Assembly (NCBI RefSeq): GCF_003438995.1
Contig: NZ_QSUN01000034.1
Location: 1-30,140, forward strand
DNA: 30,140 bases
Origin: Bacteroides sp. OM05-12
GTDB taxonomy: Bacteria; Bacteroidota; Bacteroidia; Bacteroidales; Bacteroidaceae
Reading direction: 5' to 3'
Below are positions 8,993 through 17,521 of the stretch, piece after piece. Every line of letters begins with the position of its first letter. Position 1 is the first letter of the stretch. Below the pieces are notes generated by a model. That model did no database searches and was not told the DNA's origin. It worked only from the letters and a program-made list of their open reading frames with translations. Position numbers and translations under genes: made by a program.

Positions 8993-10351
8993 TTATTTGG
9001 ATACTGCCATCCGGTGAAACTTTTTAAATTGGGCAATGAGCATAATTGCCGCCACGATGGAGGCTGCAAGGTCGGATACCGGCATACTTGCCCATACTCC
9101 CCATGCACCGAAGAAATGAGGTAATATCAACAGGCAGGGCAGGAGGAACAGCATCTGCCGTGTCAGTGAGAGGAAGATGGCTTTGCCTGCCATGCCGATG
9201 CTCTGGAAGAAATTAGACGTTACCATTTGGAAACCTACGATGGGGAAGAAGATAGTGACGATACGCAGTCCTTCTGCCGAAAGACGTATCAGCTCATCAT
9301 CCGTTGTGAAGATGGATACGATGATGTCCGGCAGGAACAAGGCAATGAGGAATCCGGTGGTGGTGACTGCCGTTGCTCCGTAGATGGTCAGTTTCAGTAC
9401 CCGCGTTACTCTCGGATAGAGTTGTGCACCGAAGTTGTATCCCGCTATCGGCTGCATACCCTGGTTGATACCCATCACAATCATTACGACAAGGAACACG
9501 AGTCGGTTTACAATACCGAACGCCCCGATGGCGATATCCCCGCCATGCTCTTTCAGTCCCAGATTGATAAGGATGACGATGAAGCACGATGCGAGGTTCA
9601 TCAGGAAGGGCGACATACCGATGGCAAGTGAGTCCGCTACAATCTTGCGGCGCAGGCGGAAGATGCCTTTGTGGAAATGCAGCAGTTCCCGCTTATCGCC
9701 GAACAGGTAGATAAGCCATACCAGTGAGATGATCTGTGCGATAATCGTGGCAATGGCGGCACCCTGTATGCCCCATCCGAAGACGAAGATGAAAAGCGGG
9801 TCGAGTGCCGTATTGATAAGCACGGTGGCGATGGTGGCGAACATCGCTTTCTGCGGATGACCGGAGGAACGCAGTACGGAGTTCAACCCCAAGTATAGAT
9901 GCGTGACGACGTTGCCAAGCAGGATTACCTGCATATAGTCGCGGGCGTATGGCAACGTGGCATCACTTGCGCCGAAGAAGCGCAGGATAGGGTCGAGGAA
10001 CAGGAGACAGAGGATGGTGAACATCACGCCGATGATAACGTTCAGCACCACCACGTTGCCCAGCACCCGTTGCGCCGTGTCATAGTCTTTCTGTCCGAGC
10101 CTGACGGATACAAGTGTTGCCGCACCCACGCCTACCAGTGAGCCGAATGCAGCCGCAAGGTTCATCAGCGGGAAAGTGATGGCAAGTCCCGAGATAGCCA
10201 TTGTGCCCACTCCATGCCCGATAAAGATACTGTCTACCATGTTGTAGAGTGAGGATGCCGTCATGGCGATGATGGCGGGAATGGCATATTGCATCAATAG
10301 TTTGCCGATACGTTCCGTGCCGAGTTCTGTAGGTGTTCGTTGATTAGCCAT
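8993..10351 (-). CDS. MATE family multidrug/sodium antiporter
   Basis: Inner-membrane efflux protein of 452 residues with about 12 hydrophobic segments in two homologous halves, typical of the MATE family (DinF/NorM superfamily). Segments such as YAIPAIIAMTASSLYNMVDSIFIG at the first helix and GINQGMQPIAGYNFGA between the halves are characteristic. The frame is open back to a TTG at 10408, but the ATG at 10351 is preferred because the promoter element TATCTTTG lies at 10375-10382, between the two. Substrate is unknown. The gene diverges from cassette A. Confidence 0.93.
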   Translation of the reverse strand: MANQRTPTELGTERIGKLLMQYAIPAIIAMTASSLYNMVDSIFIGHGVGTMAISGLAITFPLMNLAAAFGSLVGVGAATLVSVRLGQKDYDTAQRVLGNVVVLNVIIGVMFTILCLLFLDPILRFFGASDATLPYARDYMQVILLGNVVTHLYLGLNSVLRSSGHPQKAMFATIATVLINTALDPLFIFVFGWGIQGAAIATIIAQIISLVWLIYLFGDKRELLHFHKGIFRLRRKIVADSLAIGMSPFLMNLASCFIVILINLGLKEHGGDIAIGAFGIVNRLVFLVVMIVMGINQGMQPIAGYNFGAQLYPRVTRVLKLTIYGATAVTTTGFLIALFLPDIIVSIFTTDDELIRLSAEGLRIVTIFFPIVGFQMVTSNFFQSIGMAGKAIFLSLTRQMLFLLPCLLILPHFFGAWGVWASMPVSDLAASIVAAIMLIAQFKKFHRMAVSK

Positions 10352-10374
10352 ATATGTATATTTTGATTGGGTTG

Positions 10375-10409
10375 CAAAGATAGTGATTAATTTCATACAT
10401 ATATGCAAA
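10375..10409 (-). promoter_or_regulatory. Promoter of the MATE gene
   Basis: TATCTTTG (10375-10382, minus strand) with TTTG (10406-10409) 23 bases further upstream. It sits back to back with the plus-strand promoter at 10427-10456, giving a divergent control region of under 100 bases. It fixes the MATE start at 10351. Confidence 0.65.
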
Positions 10410-10426
10410 AAAACAGTAGCCTCTCC

Positions 10427-10456
10427 TTGCCTGTTAATAAATATTTAATACCTTTG
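10427..10456 (+). promoter_or_regulatory. Promoter of cassette A
   Basis: TTG (10427-10429), a 19-base spacer and TACCTTTG (10449-10456) match the Bacteroides consensus well. Transcription should begin near 10463, about 290 bases before the HU/DUF4469 start. A second TATATTTG occurs at 10514-10521 without a clear upstream element. Confidence 0.75.
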
Positions 10457-10541
10457 CCATGCTATTAGATTCAAAATAATGATAACGACAAACTATGTGA
10501 AAATAATGTGTAATATATTTGGAGGAATGGAATATTCTTCT

Positions 10542-10577
<36 letters not shown>

Positions 10578-10633
10578 TCTCGCCTTACATTAATTAATAG
10601 TGCGCATGCGCGTAATATAACATTAAATATTTC

Positions 10634-10671
10634 ACCTGCAAGAGGAAGCAACACCCTCTTGCAGGTTTTTT
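10634..10671 (+). terminator. Intrinsic terminator in the leader of cassette A
   Basis: Perfect 12-bp arms ACCTGCAAGAGG (10634-10645) and CCTCTTGCAGGT (10655-10666) enclose 9 bases and are followed by six T. It stands between the promoter at 10449 and the HU/DUF4469 start at 10753. It either ends a separate RNA of about 205 bases or acts as an attenuator. Confidence 0.85.
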
Positions 10672-10752
10672 CATGCCCGCTGCCTTGGCTCGACGGACAC
10701 CTCTCTCCGTTGAAGATATCTTTCATTTATTCACATTTAAAACCATGAAACT

Positions 10753-11505
10753 ATGGCAAAGAAAGTAAAGCCCGGGAAGCTGCGTGGCAACACTACTCCC
10801 AATCTGTTAACCGAAGATCCGAATGACTTCATCCTCCAACTTATCGGTGGAATGAAATACGACCTTTCAGACATTATTCAACTCGTGCTCTTGGACGGAG
10901 CTACAGTAAAAACCGCACAAGACCTTGAGGAAAGTTTCCGCATGGTGATGGAAAAAGGCATCGAAATGTCCCTGATGGGCAACAACGTCAGCCTCGAATA
11001 CATCCAGATGCGCGCCTCCGTGAGCGGAGTGTTCAACTCCTCTACCGAGACTTTTACCCGCCCCAAGCATGAGGTAAACCCTGTGCTCACTGCCGGACAG
11101 GCATATTTGGACGCGGCGCACAACACCCTCGTGGAGAATATGGGCCCGGCGCAGAACAACATTATCTCCGAAGTGGTGAACCGCACCACTAAATCCGTGA
11201 ACAAGGACATCAGCTCCGGCGGCGTCTTGGAATTGCACGGCAAGGGACTCAAAGTGACAGGCAGCGAGATGTACCCCGCCCACGTCTATATCTGCGACGC
11301 CGCAACGGGCACCATCGCCAAGAACATCATCGAGGAAGACCTGCTCGCGAATCTCCCCACGCAAGTCATGTTTCAAGTGCCCGCAGGGCTGGAAACAGGT
11401 AAGAAGTACATCGTGAAGATATCTACGCAGGCTACGGGCACCTCTACCAAGTTGTTGAAAACACCTCGACTCATTGTAAGTGACATTGTACTGACATGCG
11501 TATAA
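10753..11505 (+). CDS. HU-domain/DUF4469 DNA-binding protein, cassette A
   Basis: A 250-residue protein. Residues about 1-125 resemble the divergent HU/IHF-like domain fused to DUF4469 in Bacteroides (TAQDLEESFRMVMEKGIEMSL, RASVSGVF, FTRPKHEVNPVLTAG); residues about 150-250 match the Ig-like DUF4469 domain (GGVLELHGKGLKV, MYPAHVYICDA, VPAGLETGKKYIVKISTQ). The family is expected to bind DNA, but its role is not established. An upstream ATG at 10744 is out of frame, so ATGGCAAAG at 10753 is the start. A close paralogue of the same length lies at 21751. A 24-bp tandem array follows the stop codon by 10 bases. Confidence 0.85.
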   Translation: MAKKVKPGKLRGNTTPNLLTEDPNDFILQLIGGMKYDLSDIIQLVLLDGATVKTAQDLEESFRMVMEKGIEMSLMGNNVSLEYIQMRASVSGVFNSSTETFTRPKHEVNPVLTAGQAYLDAAHNTLVENMGPAQNNIISEVVNRTTKSVNKDISSGGVLELHGKGLKVTGSEMYPAHVYICDAATGTIAKNIIEEDLLANLPTQVMFQVPAGLETGKKYIVKISTQATGTSTKLLKTPRLIVSDIVLTCV

Positions 11506-11515
11506 ACCCTTTTTT

Positions 11516-11628
11516 GTTCGTGTTGACACGAACGTACGTGTTCGTGGTATAGCGAACGTATGCGTTTGTGGTGGTACGAACGTATGTGTTCGTGGTATAA
11601 CGAACCGATACGTTTCGGTAGGCCAAAC
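11516..11628. repeat. 24-bp tandem array A (four units plus partial)
   Basis: Four imperfect units start at 11516, 11540, 11564 and 11588, exactly 24 bases apart, with a shortened fifth at 11612. Each begins GTTCGTG or GTTTGTG and three carry the complementary CGAAC 12-15 bases in, so each can form a small hairpin. The array ends in GTTTCGGTAGGCCAAAC, nearly the same as the end of array B. The minus strand stays open through the array, reading as an 8-residue repeat (VRYTTNTY). Confidence 0.85.
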
Positions 11629-11663
11629 TAAAAGAGGAGTGATTAATTAAAGAACGATAAACC

Positions 11664-12026
11664 ATGAATATAACCGAAGTCAATAACAATGAATACACAC
11701 ATCCGGCGGCCGAACGGCTATGGCAGATGCTGAAAGACCGTCAGGTAAAAGACCTGTTCTTCTTTCATCACTGCCGTGTAGGTATGTACACGCTGGAATT
11801 TTATTGCCCCGCCGTTTATCTCGCTGTGGAGCTCTATAACGAGACCGACAGTTCCGACATCCCCGATGCCGAGCGCGAGGAGTATCTCGAAGACTGCTAC
11901 GGCATCCGGATCATACGCTTCGGCCGGCAGGAGGTGCTGGATGAACCTTCCCATGTACAGAACGAGATTGTACGACAGGTAGAGGGGCGGATGTTCTGCG
12001 AAGAAGAGCCCAAACCCCATTCTTAG
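11664..12026 (+). CDS. DUF559-like protein (Vsr/restriction-endonuclease fold), degenerate
   Basis: A 120-residue protein. HHCRVGMYTLEFYCPAVYLAVEL and the following LEDCYGIRIIRFGRQEVL follow the order of the DUF559 family, whose typical pattern is a 'VDFyC...lviElDG' stretch and then 'GyrvlRF'. These proteins share the Vsr/endonuclease fold. Here the expected Asp of DFYC is Glu and the ELDG Asp is replaced (ELYN), so nuclease activity is doubtful. It follows array A and precedes the secreted protein gene by 79 bases. The family call rests on motif resemblance only. Confidence 0.6.
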   Translation: MNITEVNNNEYTHPAAERLWQMLKDRQVKDLFFFHHCRVGMYTLEFYCPAVYLAVELYNETDSSDIPDAEREEYLEDCYGIRIIRFGRQEVLDEPSHVQNEIVRQVEGRMFCEEEPKPHS

Positions 12027-12039
12027 GGGAAAAAGAGAA

Positions 12040-12070
12040 GAAAGAAAACAGGGGTGACGAGTACCCCTGA
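12040..12070 (+). terminator. Short hairpin between the DUF559-like and secreted protein genes
   Basis: CAGGGGT and ACCCCTG (seven-base arms, 7-base loop) lie just after the DUF559-like stop and are followed by AT-rich but not T-run sequence. A weak terminator or an mRNA-processing or stabilising stem is possible. Confidence 0.4.
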
Positions 12071-12105
12071 TTATTAATAAATATATAATAAAAACTAACA
12101 AAAAA

Positions 12106-14190
12106 ATGAGTATGAAAACAAAGCAATTACTAATTGCAGCCCTGCTCGCCACAGGAATGACGGCGCAGGCACAGAATGAACCGCTCGACCTGAGCACTGT
12201 CACCGCAGAACACATCGAATTAACTTGCACGGCAGACGGATGGACATTTGCCCCCATAGGCGGCACGGCAACCCCGTTCGACGGCGTCATCAAGGGAGGC
12301 AGCAAGGATGCGCCCCTCAACTTCAACGCCTCCGTCATCATCCGTAACCAGACTGCGAATGAAGCCGTGCTTACATTCGACAACGCCAACCTGAACATGA
12401 GCAGCGGGGTGGGCTTCATGACGAACGGAACTGATGGCAAGGTAACCATCAACCTGAAGGATGCGCGGATGGAGAGCAGCAACAATACCGGCTTGATCTA
12501 CTCAGCTGTATCCTGCTGTCCCATCGGCGTCAAAGTAGACGAGAGCAGCGACGGTCCCAGCAAGTTGATAGGTATCGACCAATGCTGTCCCATCAGTTTC
12601 GCGGACGTTGACCTGATTGTGGACGGTGGCACGAAAGGGCTGGAGATAGAAGCTGTCAGAGCCTGCATCAACAACGTTGAGAACCACATGACCATAACAG
12701 GTAAGGTCACAGCGAAGAGCGGCAACAGTTCCACCATATCAAGTTACAACAGCACCGGTTTGACCATCGGCGAGGAGGTGGTAATAGCTTCCGGATACCA
12801 GAATGCAATCAGTATTGGTGCGGAAGGCGTAGCCCTCAATCCCCTTTTCCACTGGAAATACAAGACAGCCCCCGTAGCCGGCAAGCTCGTCATCAAGGCA
12901 GACGGTGTGGAGAAAGCCACCTTCACCACCGATGGTAAGTTGAAATCATTCGGCATCGGCGGCGTTATCGGCAAGGAGTACACCGTGTACTACACCCCCG
13001 ATGGTGGTACGGAGAAAGCACAGCAGGACGCTGACGGCACAACTGCCTTCAAGGCAGACGCCAACGGTTTGATGGAATACAGCGGCATGATGGAAAGCAC
13101 CGGCGTTGGCGCACTCAACCTGAGCACCCTCACCGGAGACGCCATCCTGACCTGCACAGACGGCAAATGGAAATATGTCCTCGATGAAGACGGAGCAACG
13201 GAACTCCCCTTTAGCGGCGTCATCAAGGGAGGCAGCAAGGACACCGAGCTAGCCTTCGAGCATGGGCTTTTGATAAGGAAGAGAGTGAACGGTGCGAGCG
13301 TCCTCACGTTCGACAACGTCAACCTCAAGCTCAGCAATCCTATCAAATTCCAGACAGATGCGACCGTAGACCTGCTCACCGTCAACCTCAAGGACAGCAA
13401 GATTACAGGCAAAGGCTTCTCACCCAATGCAGGCGCAGCCTGCGGCCCCATCCTGATACAGGCAGACCCCAGCAGCACTACGGCATCCACAATAGATACC
13501 GGTGAAGACAGCAATGCCATCGGTCTTGCAGGCACACCGCTCACCCTCGACGGCGGCACGGCAGGGCTCACCCTGATTGGTCGGCAAGCAGTCGCCGTAG
13601 GCGCGGGCAAGGTAGAGCTAAAGGGTAAGTTAGCCCTCATAGGCACCTCCCAGATGGGCTTGACCATGAACCAGCCATGCACCGACCTCAGCATAGCCGA
13701 AGGCGTCACCATCTCCGGCAAGGACGGCATCTGCGGGCAAGCCACATGGACATCCGCCGCTTTGCAGTGGAAGTACATCAACGCCCCCGCAGCCGGCGGC
13801 ACGGTAGAAGTGAAGTCCGGCAACGATGTAATCGCCACCTTCACGACGGACGGTAACCGGAGATACTTCGGTATAGGAGCCGCCCTCAACAAGGAGTACG
13901 CCGTATGGTACGCCCCCGCAGGCGGCACTGCCACCCAGCAGCAGGACAACACCGGTACATCCGTTTTCAAGGCAACCGCTAACGGCTTGCTTGCCATGGA
14001 AGGCATGGAAGATATTGCACCGGACGGTATCCAAAACACGGAAGCCACTGCTATCCCGGCCATCAGCTATGTATACAGTGTAGACGGACGTTTGGTAAAG
14101 ACCGTTCCTGCTGCTGAATACAGCACATTGAAGAATGGTTTGGACAGAGGCATTTATATCGTGAACGGTGAGAAGATGGCGGTTGAATAA
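12106..14190 (+). CDS. Large secreted protein with internal duplication and C-terminal sorting-like tail
   Basis: A 694-residue protein with a signal peptide (KTKQLLIAALLATGMTAQA, cut before QNEPLD). The mature part is two homologous halves of about 300 residues, each opening with a 'LDLSTVT/LNLSTLT' element, then FDGVIKGGSKD or FSGVIKGGSKD, LTFDN[AV]NL and a later TFTTDG[KN] segment ahead of a GIG..[IL][GN]KEY motif. The C-terminus (SYVYSVDGRLVKT, GLDRGIYIVNGEK) is the tail found on many exported Bacteroidetes proteins and closely matches that of the protein ending at 25748. The start may be the ATG at 12106 or 12112. Gene and third positions are GC-rich compared with the housekeeping genes. 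Function unknown; a surface or exported role is inferred. Confidence 0.8.
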   Translation: MSMKTKQLLIAALLATGMTAQAQNEPLDLSTVTAEHIELTCTADGWTFAPIGGTATPFDGVIKGGSKDAPLNFNASVIIRNQTANEAVLTFDNANLNMSSGVGFMTNGTDGKVTINLKDARMESSNNTGLIYSAVSCCPIGVKVDESSDGPSKLIGIDQCCPISFADVDLIVDGGTKGLEIEAVRACINNVENHMTITGKVTAKSGNSSTISSYNSTGLTIGEEVVIASGYQNAISIGAEGVALNPLFHWKYKTAPVAGKLVIKADGVEKATFTTDGKLKSFGIGGVIGKEYTVYYTPDGGTEKAQQDADGTTAFKADANGLMEYSGMMESTGVGALNLSTLTGDAILTCTDGKWKYVLDEDGATELPFSGVIKGGSKDTELAFEHGLLIRKRVNGASVLTFDNVNLKLSNPIKFQTDATVDLLTVNLKDSKITGKGFSPNAGAACGPILIQADPSSTTASTIDTGEDSNAIGLAGTPLTLDGGTAGLTLIGRQAVAVGAGKVELKGKLALIGTSQMGLTMNQPCTDLSIAEGVTISGKDGICGQATWTSAALQWKYINAPAAGGTVEVKSGNDVIATFTTDGNRRYFGIGAALNKEYAVWYAPAGGTATQQQDNTGTSVFKATANGLLAMEGMEDIAPDGIQNTEATAIPAISYVYSVDGRLVKTVPAAEYSTLKNGLDRGIYIVNGEKMAVE

Positions 14191-14218
14191 CCGAGTCGGC
14201 TGATACAATCTGAAATGC

Positions 14219-14268
14219 AAATGACGCAAATGGCATGAGGGCGATGACCCTTGCCATTTGCGTCATTT
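14219..14268. terminator. Bidirectional terminator hairpin
   Basis: Perfect 17-bp arms (14219-14235 and 14252-14268, starting AAATGACGCAAATGGCA) enclose 16 bases between the convergent secreted-protein gene and the HEPN gene. Arms ending in TTT on one strand and AAA on the other suit termination in both directions. Confidence 0.7.
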
Positions 14269-14297
14269 CGTATATTGTAGAGGGTGGTTGAGGGAAA

Positions 14298-14606
14298 TTA
14301 GAACAGGTGATTATGTTTCCCTTGTTCCACTTCGGCAATGATATTGCGCAAGCCAATGATACTTCTCCACGCTATTTGCGGATAGGAAGCAAACAGTGCA
14401 CCTTTAGTCATGTTATCTATATTCTTGGTGGTTTCCCCTATGGTTTGCAAGCGCATACAGGTAGCGTCGAATATATCCATACCTTCCGGCGAACAAAGAA
14501 ATTGGTTGTAATCCGTTATGTGGCTTGTCCTGTTTATAGCCAACTCCGTTCTCATCTCGATGAAGCGGAGCATATCTGTTACATCTTCTTTATATATAGA
14601 TTGCAT
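14298..14606 (-). CDS. HEPN/DUF86-family (HepT-like) protein, active-site His missing
   Basis: A 102-residue helical protein of the DUF86/HepT type, the RNase toxin partner of MNT nucleotidyltransferases. RLQTIGETTKNI and WRSIIGLRNII are the family signatures. The active HEPN motif is R-N-x(3-4)-H; here R87-N88 is followed by IIAE, with Glu in place of the usual His, and the C-terminus is about ten residues short. It overlaps the upstream MNT gene by 17 bases, the normal arrangement for the pair. A silent or degraded toxin is likely. Confidence 0.8.
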   Translation of the reverse strand: MQSIYKEDVTDMLRFIEMRTELAINRTSHITDYNQFLCSPEGMDIFDATCMRLQTIGETTKNIDNMTKGALFASYPQIAWRSIIGLRNIIAEVEQGKHNHLF

Positions 14607-14883
14607 CTTGTTCTATTTTACGGCGGAATAATGAGCGCATGATTCCGGTGAGTGGTACTAAGTCTACTTTAACATGAAACAACTCTTCTAGCTTTTCCTT
14701 TATCTCCATCCTGACGAAATAGTCGGGCTCTTTTAGCTCGATACATATGTCGACATCGCTACCTTCCGTTTGTTCTCCGCGTGCTACGGAACCAAACAGA
14801 CCAAGTCTCTCAATACCGTATTTGTCGGCATATCGAGCTTTGAATTCGCTTAGTATGACAATGATTTCAGCTGTTGTTTTCAT
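14590..14883 (-). CDS. MNT-type minimal nucleotidyltransferase (antitoxin of a HEPN/MNT pair)
   Basis: A 97-residue nucleotidyltransferase with the family signature GLFGSVARGEQTEGSDVDI: Gly-Ser at 31-32 and the metal-binding Asp43 and Asp45. In HepT/MntA systems such proteins neutralise the HEPN toxin by adding AMP to it. The frame is open to a TTG at 14901, but ATG at 14883 is preferred because it follows a TATATTTG element (14916-14923) at a usual distance. It is cotranscribed and overlaps with the HEPN gene. Confidence 0.87.
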   Translation of the reverse strand: MKTTAEIIVILSEFKARYADKYGIERLGLFGSVARGEQTEGSDVDICIELKEPDYFVRMEIKEKLEELFHVKVDLVPLTGIMRSLFRRKIEQDAIYI

Positions 14884-14915
14884 AAGGCAATGTTCTTTCA
14901 ATACTGCTTTATCTG

Positions 14916-14923
14916 CAAATATA
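14916..14923 (-). promoter_or_regulatory. -7 element of the MNT/HEPN operon
   Basis: TATATTTG on the minus strand, 32 bases upstream of the ATG at 14883. No clear TTG is seen upstream. Confidence 0.5.
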
Positions 14924-14999
14924 AATAAAACCCCTTAATCCCCCTTCCCTTCGTATGTTAATTCTTCCTACTACCCTTTCCATTCTACCCATAACTTCC

Positions 15000-15007
15000 T
15001 ATCTTTG
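15000..15007 (+). promoter_or_regulatory. -7 element immediately upstream of mnmA
   Basis: TATCTTTG ends only 5 bases before the ATG at 15013. With the usual distance from this element to the transcription start, the mRNA would begin at or within a few bases of the start codon. Confidence 0.55.
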
Positions 15008-15012
15008 CCGAC

Positions 15013-16134
15013 ATGAAAGAAGCAGCAACAAACAACAAGCGCGTATTGGTCGGCATGAGCGGGGGAATAGACAGTTCTGCCACCTGTCTGATGTTACAGG
15101 AACAGGGTTACGAGGTGGTAGGTGTTACCATGCAGACGTGGGATTCCCCGTCTAAGTTCACCTCACCGGAACAGGAATATCCCGACTATATCATGGAGGC
15201 ACGCACACTTGCCTCTCGGTTGGGAATACCGCATTATGTGGCAGATGAGCGCGAGGGGTTTAAGAAGCAGATTGTGGGCTATTTCATGAACGAATATTTG
15301 CAAGGGCGCACGCCGAATCCATGTGTGATGTGTAATCCACTGTTCAAATTCCGTGTGCTCACCGAGTGGGCGGACAAGCTGGACTGCCCCTATATTTCTA
15401 CCGGACACTACTCACGTATCGAGCAACGCGATGGGTTTTACTATATCGTGGCGGGTGACGATCCGTTGAAAGACCAATCTTACTTCCTCTGGCGGTTGGG
15501 ACAAGAAGTGCTGAGTCGCTGCGTCTTCCCGTTGGGCGGATACACCAAGCCGCAAGTGCGTGCCTACCTTTTGGAGAAGGGCTTCGAGGCTAAATCGAAG
15601 GAAGGTGAGAGCATGGAGGTATGCTTCATCGAGGGTGATTACCGTGACTTCCTTCGCGAGCAGATGCCGGACATCGACAGCCGCATTGGTCGGGGGTGGT
15701 TCGTCAATGCCGAAGGTGTCAAGCTGGGAGAGCACAAGGGCTTCCCGTATTACACCATCGGGCAGCGCAAGGGACTGGAAATAGCACTCGGGCACCCTGC
15801 TTACGTGTTGAAGATCAATCCGCAGAAGAATACCGTCATGCTGGGAGAAGCCGAACAGTTGAAGGCGGAATATATGTTGACGGAGGATGCCTGCATGGCA
15901 AATCCGCAGGAATTGTTCACCACCGAAAATCTCTCCGTACGCATCCGTTACCGCAGCAAACCTATCCCGTGTGAAGTCCGTACGTTGGATGACGGCCGGC
16001 TGTTGGTACACTTTCTGGACGAGGCTTCTTCCATTACTCCGGGACAGTCAGCCGTCTTCTACGACGGACGGCGGGTGATAGGAGGGGCATTTATCGCTTC
16101 GCAACGGGGCATTGGAATGTACATAAATGAATAA
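15013..16134 (+). CDS. mnmA: tRNA-specific 2-thiouridylase MnmA
   Basis: Puts sulfur on U34 of the tRNAs for Lys, Glu and Gln, using ATP. The 373 residues contain the PP-loop SGGIDSS (16-22), the catalytic Cys pair region [16 protein letters not shown] (Cys104) and the second active Cys204 in [16 protein letters not shown]. The C-terminal beta-barrel part includes [10 protein letters not shown] later start is excluded because the next ATG lies inside the PP-loop. The end overlaps the subtilase frame by 8 bases. Bacteroides genomes often hold two mnmA paralogues, so this may be one of two. Confidence 0.95.
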   Translation: MKEAATNNKRVLVGMSGGIDSSATCLMLQEQGYEVVGVTMQTWDSPSKFTSPEQEYPDYIMEARTLASRLGIPHYVADEREGFKKQIVGYFMNEYLQGRTPNPCVMCNPLFKFRVLTEWADKLDCPYISTGHYSRIEQRDGFYYIVAGDDPLKDQSYFLWRLGQEVLSRCVFPLGGYTKPQVRAYLLEKGFEAKSKEGESMEVCFIEGDYRDFLREQMPDIDSRIGRGWFVNAEGVKLGEHKGFPYYTIGQRKGLEIALGHPAYVLKINPQKNTVMLGEAEQLKAEYMLTEDACMANPQELFTTENLSVRIRYRSKPIPCEVRTLDDGRLLVHFLDEASSITPGQSAVFYDGRRVIGGAFIASQRGIGMYINE

Positions 16135-17497
16135 AACCATGAATAAACGATCATTAACTCTCACTTTGTGCATTGCACTGACATTGCCGTCGGTAGCACA
16201 GCATACCTATAAATATCGGGTCAGCCTGACGGATAAACAAGCAACGGAGTATTCGTTGGATAAACCCGAACAGTATCTCTCACATAAAGCACTCGACCGC
16301 CGTGCCCGGCAGGGATTGAAGGTGGATTCTACCGATCTGCCCGTATGCCGGACGTATGTAGACGCTATCCGCAGGCAGGGTGTGGATGTGGTGACTACGA
16401 GCAAGTGGCAGAATACCGTCACGGTGCAACTCTCGGATACGGCGTTGATGGACGAGATTGCCCGCCTGCCCTTCGTCAAGATGACGGAAAAGGTGTGGAC
16501 TTTGCCCGATTCCATCCCCGCCCGTAACAAGGAACGTAAGAGGGAGGTAGAGAATAAGTTGGAGAAGACCGATAACTACTATGGCCCTGCCTACCGCCAG
16601 ATAGCTATCCATCACGGTGACAGCCTTCACGAGGCAGGCTTCAAAGGCAAAGGTATGACGATTGCCGTTATTGATGCCGGTTTCTACAATGCCGATGAGA
16701 TAAAGGCACTGAAAAAGGTGAAGTTACTGGGTACGAGAGATTTTGTGAACCCCTATTCGGATATCTACGAAGAGAACAATCACGGTATGAAAGTGCTCTC
16801 CTGCATGGCTGCCAACAAGCCTTACGTGGTAGTGGGTACAGCTCCCGAAGCCTCTTATTGGCTGCTCCGCAGTGAGGACAATGACAGCGAGCACCTCGTG
16901 GAGCAAGACTATTGGGCGGCGGCCGTGGAGTTTGCAGATAGCGTGGGTGCGGATGTCATCAACACCTCGCTCGGTTATCGTGCTTTCGACGACAAGAGTA
17001 AGAACTATACCTATCAGGATCTTACCGGTCATTATGCCTTGATGAGCCGTGAAGCAGCGATGGCAGCCGATAAGGGAATGGTAGTCGTATGCAGTGCCGG
17101 CAATGAGGGGCAGAAGACCTGGAAGAAGATTACACCGCCTGCCGATGCCGAGAACGTATTGACGGTAGGTGCGATGGATGCATCGGGCATGAACGCCGTT
17201 TTCTCCTCCGTAGGCTATACGACGGATGGACGGGTGAAGCCGGATGTGATGGCGGTGGGTTTTGCTTCAACCGTGTTGGGTACGGACGGGAATGTGAGTA
17301 CGGCGAACGGTACTTCCTTTGCTTCCCCCACGATGTGCGGCTTGGTAGCATGCCTCTGGCAAGCCTGTCCGCAGCTGACCGCCAAAGAGCTGATAGAATT
17401 GGTGAAGTCTTCTGCCGACCGATTCGACCATCCGGACAACGTCTTTGGTTACGGCATTCCGGATATGTGGAAAGCATATAAGACAGTGAAGAAATGA
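16127..17497 (+). CDS. Secreted subtilisin-like serine protease (S8 family)
   Basis: A 456-residue exported protease. The signal peptide is about residues 5-25 ([18 protein letters not shown]). An N-terminal region of about 130 residues could serve as a propeptide. The catalytic triad is Asp183 (IAVIDAGF), His219 ([12 protein letters not shown]) and Ser397 ([12 protein letters not shown]), with the oxyanion Asn326 in SAGNEG, so the enzyme should be active. Two in-frame ATGs exist (16127 and 16139); the first overlaps the mnmA stop, indicating coupling. Location is periplasm or cell surface; the substrate is unknown. Confidence 0.92.
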   Translation: MNKTMNKRSLTLTLCIALTLPSVAQHTYKYRVSLTDKQATEYSLDKPEQYLSHKALDRRARQGLKVDSTDLPVCRTYVDAIRRQGVDVVTTSKWQNTVTVQLSDTALMDEIARLPFVKMTEKVWTLPDSIPARNKERKREVENKLEKTDNYYGPAYRQIAIHHGDSLHEAGFKGKGMTIAVIDAGFYNADEIKALKKVKLLGTRDFVNPYSDIYEENNHGMKVLSCMAANKPYVVVGTAPEASYWLLRSEDNDSEHLVEQDYWAAAVEFADSVGADVINTSLGYRAFDDKSKNYTYQDLTGHYALMSREAAMAADKGMVVVCSAGNEGQKTWKKITPPADAENVLTVGAMDASGMNAVFSSVGYTTDGRVKPDVMAVGFASTVLGTDGNVSTANGTSFASPTMCGLVACLWQACPQLTAKELIELVKSSADRFDHPDNVFGYGIPDMWKAYKTVKK

Positions 17498-17521
17498 TTT
17501 AGGCATGGATAGCATGGGGTA

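Noticed and set aside
10867..11529. Open frame of 220 codons opposite the HU/DUF4469 gene A, with a similar one opposite gene B
   Set aside because: Both are antisense shadows of conserved proteins; their likeness follows from the paralogy of the plus-strand genes.
11516..11628. CRISPR array
   Set aside because: Repeats are contiguous with no unique spacers, the units are imperfect, and no cas gene is present.
11471..11698. Minus-strand frame of 75 codons through array A
   Set aside because: It overlaps the end of the HU/DUF4469 gene and has no promoter or ribosome binding site; openness follows from the 24-base period. Not listed as a gene, but noted as an alternative reading.
12990..14063. 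Long open frame on the minus strand inside the secreted-protein gene
   Set aside because: Shadow frame created by GC-rich codon use; no domain or start signal, while the plus strand has a clear signal peptide and tail.
14884..14901. Earlier TTG start for the MNT protein
   Set aside because: ATG at 14883 gives the normal family N-terminus and follows the -7 element at a usual distance.
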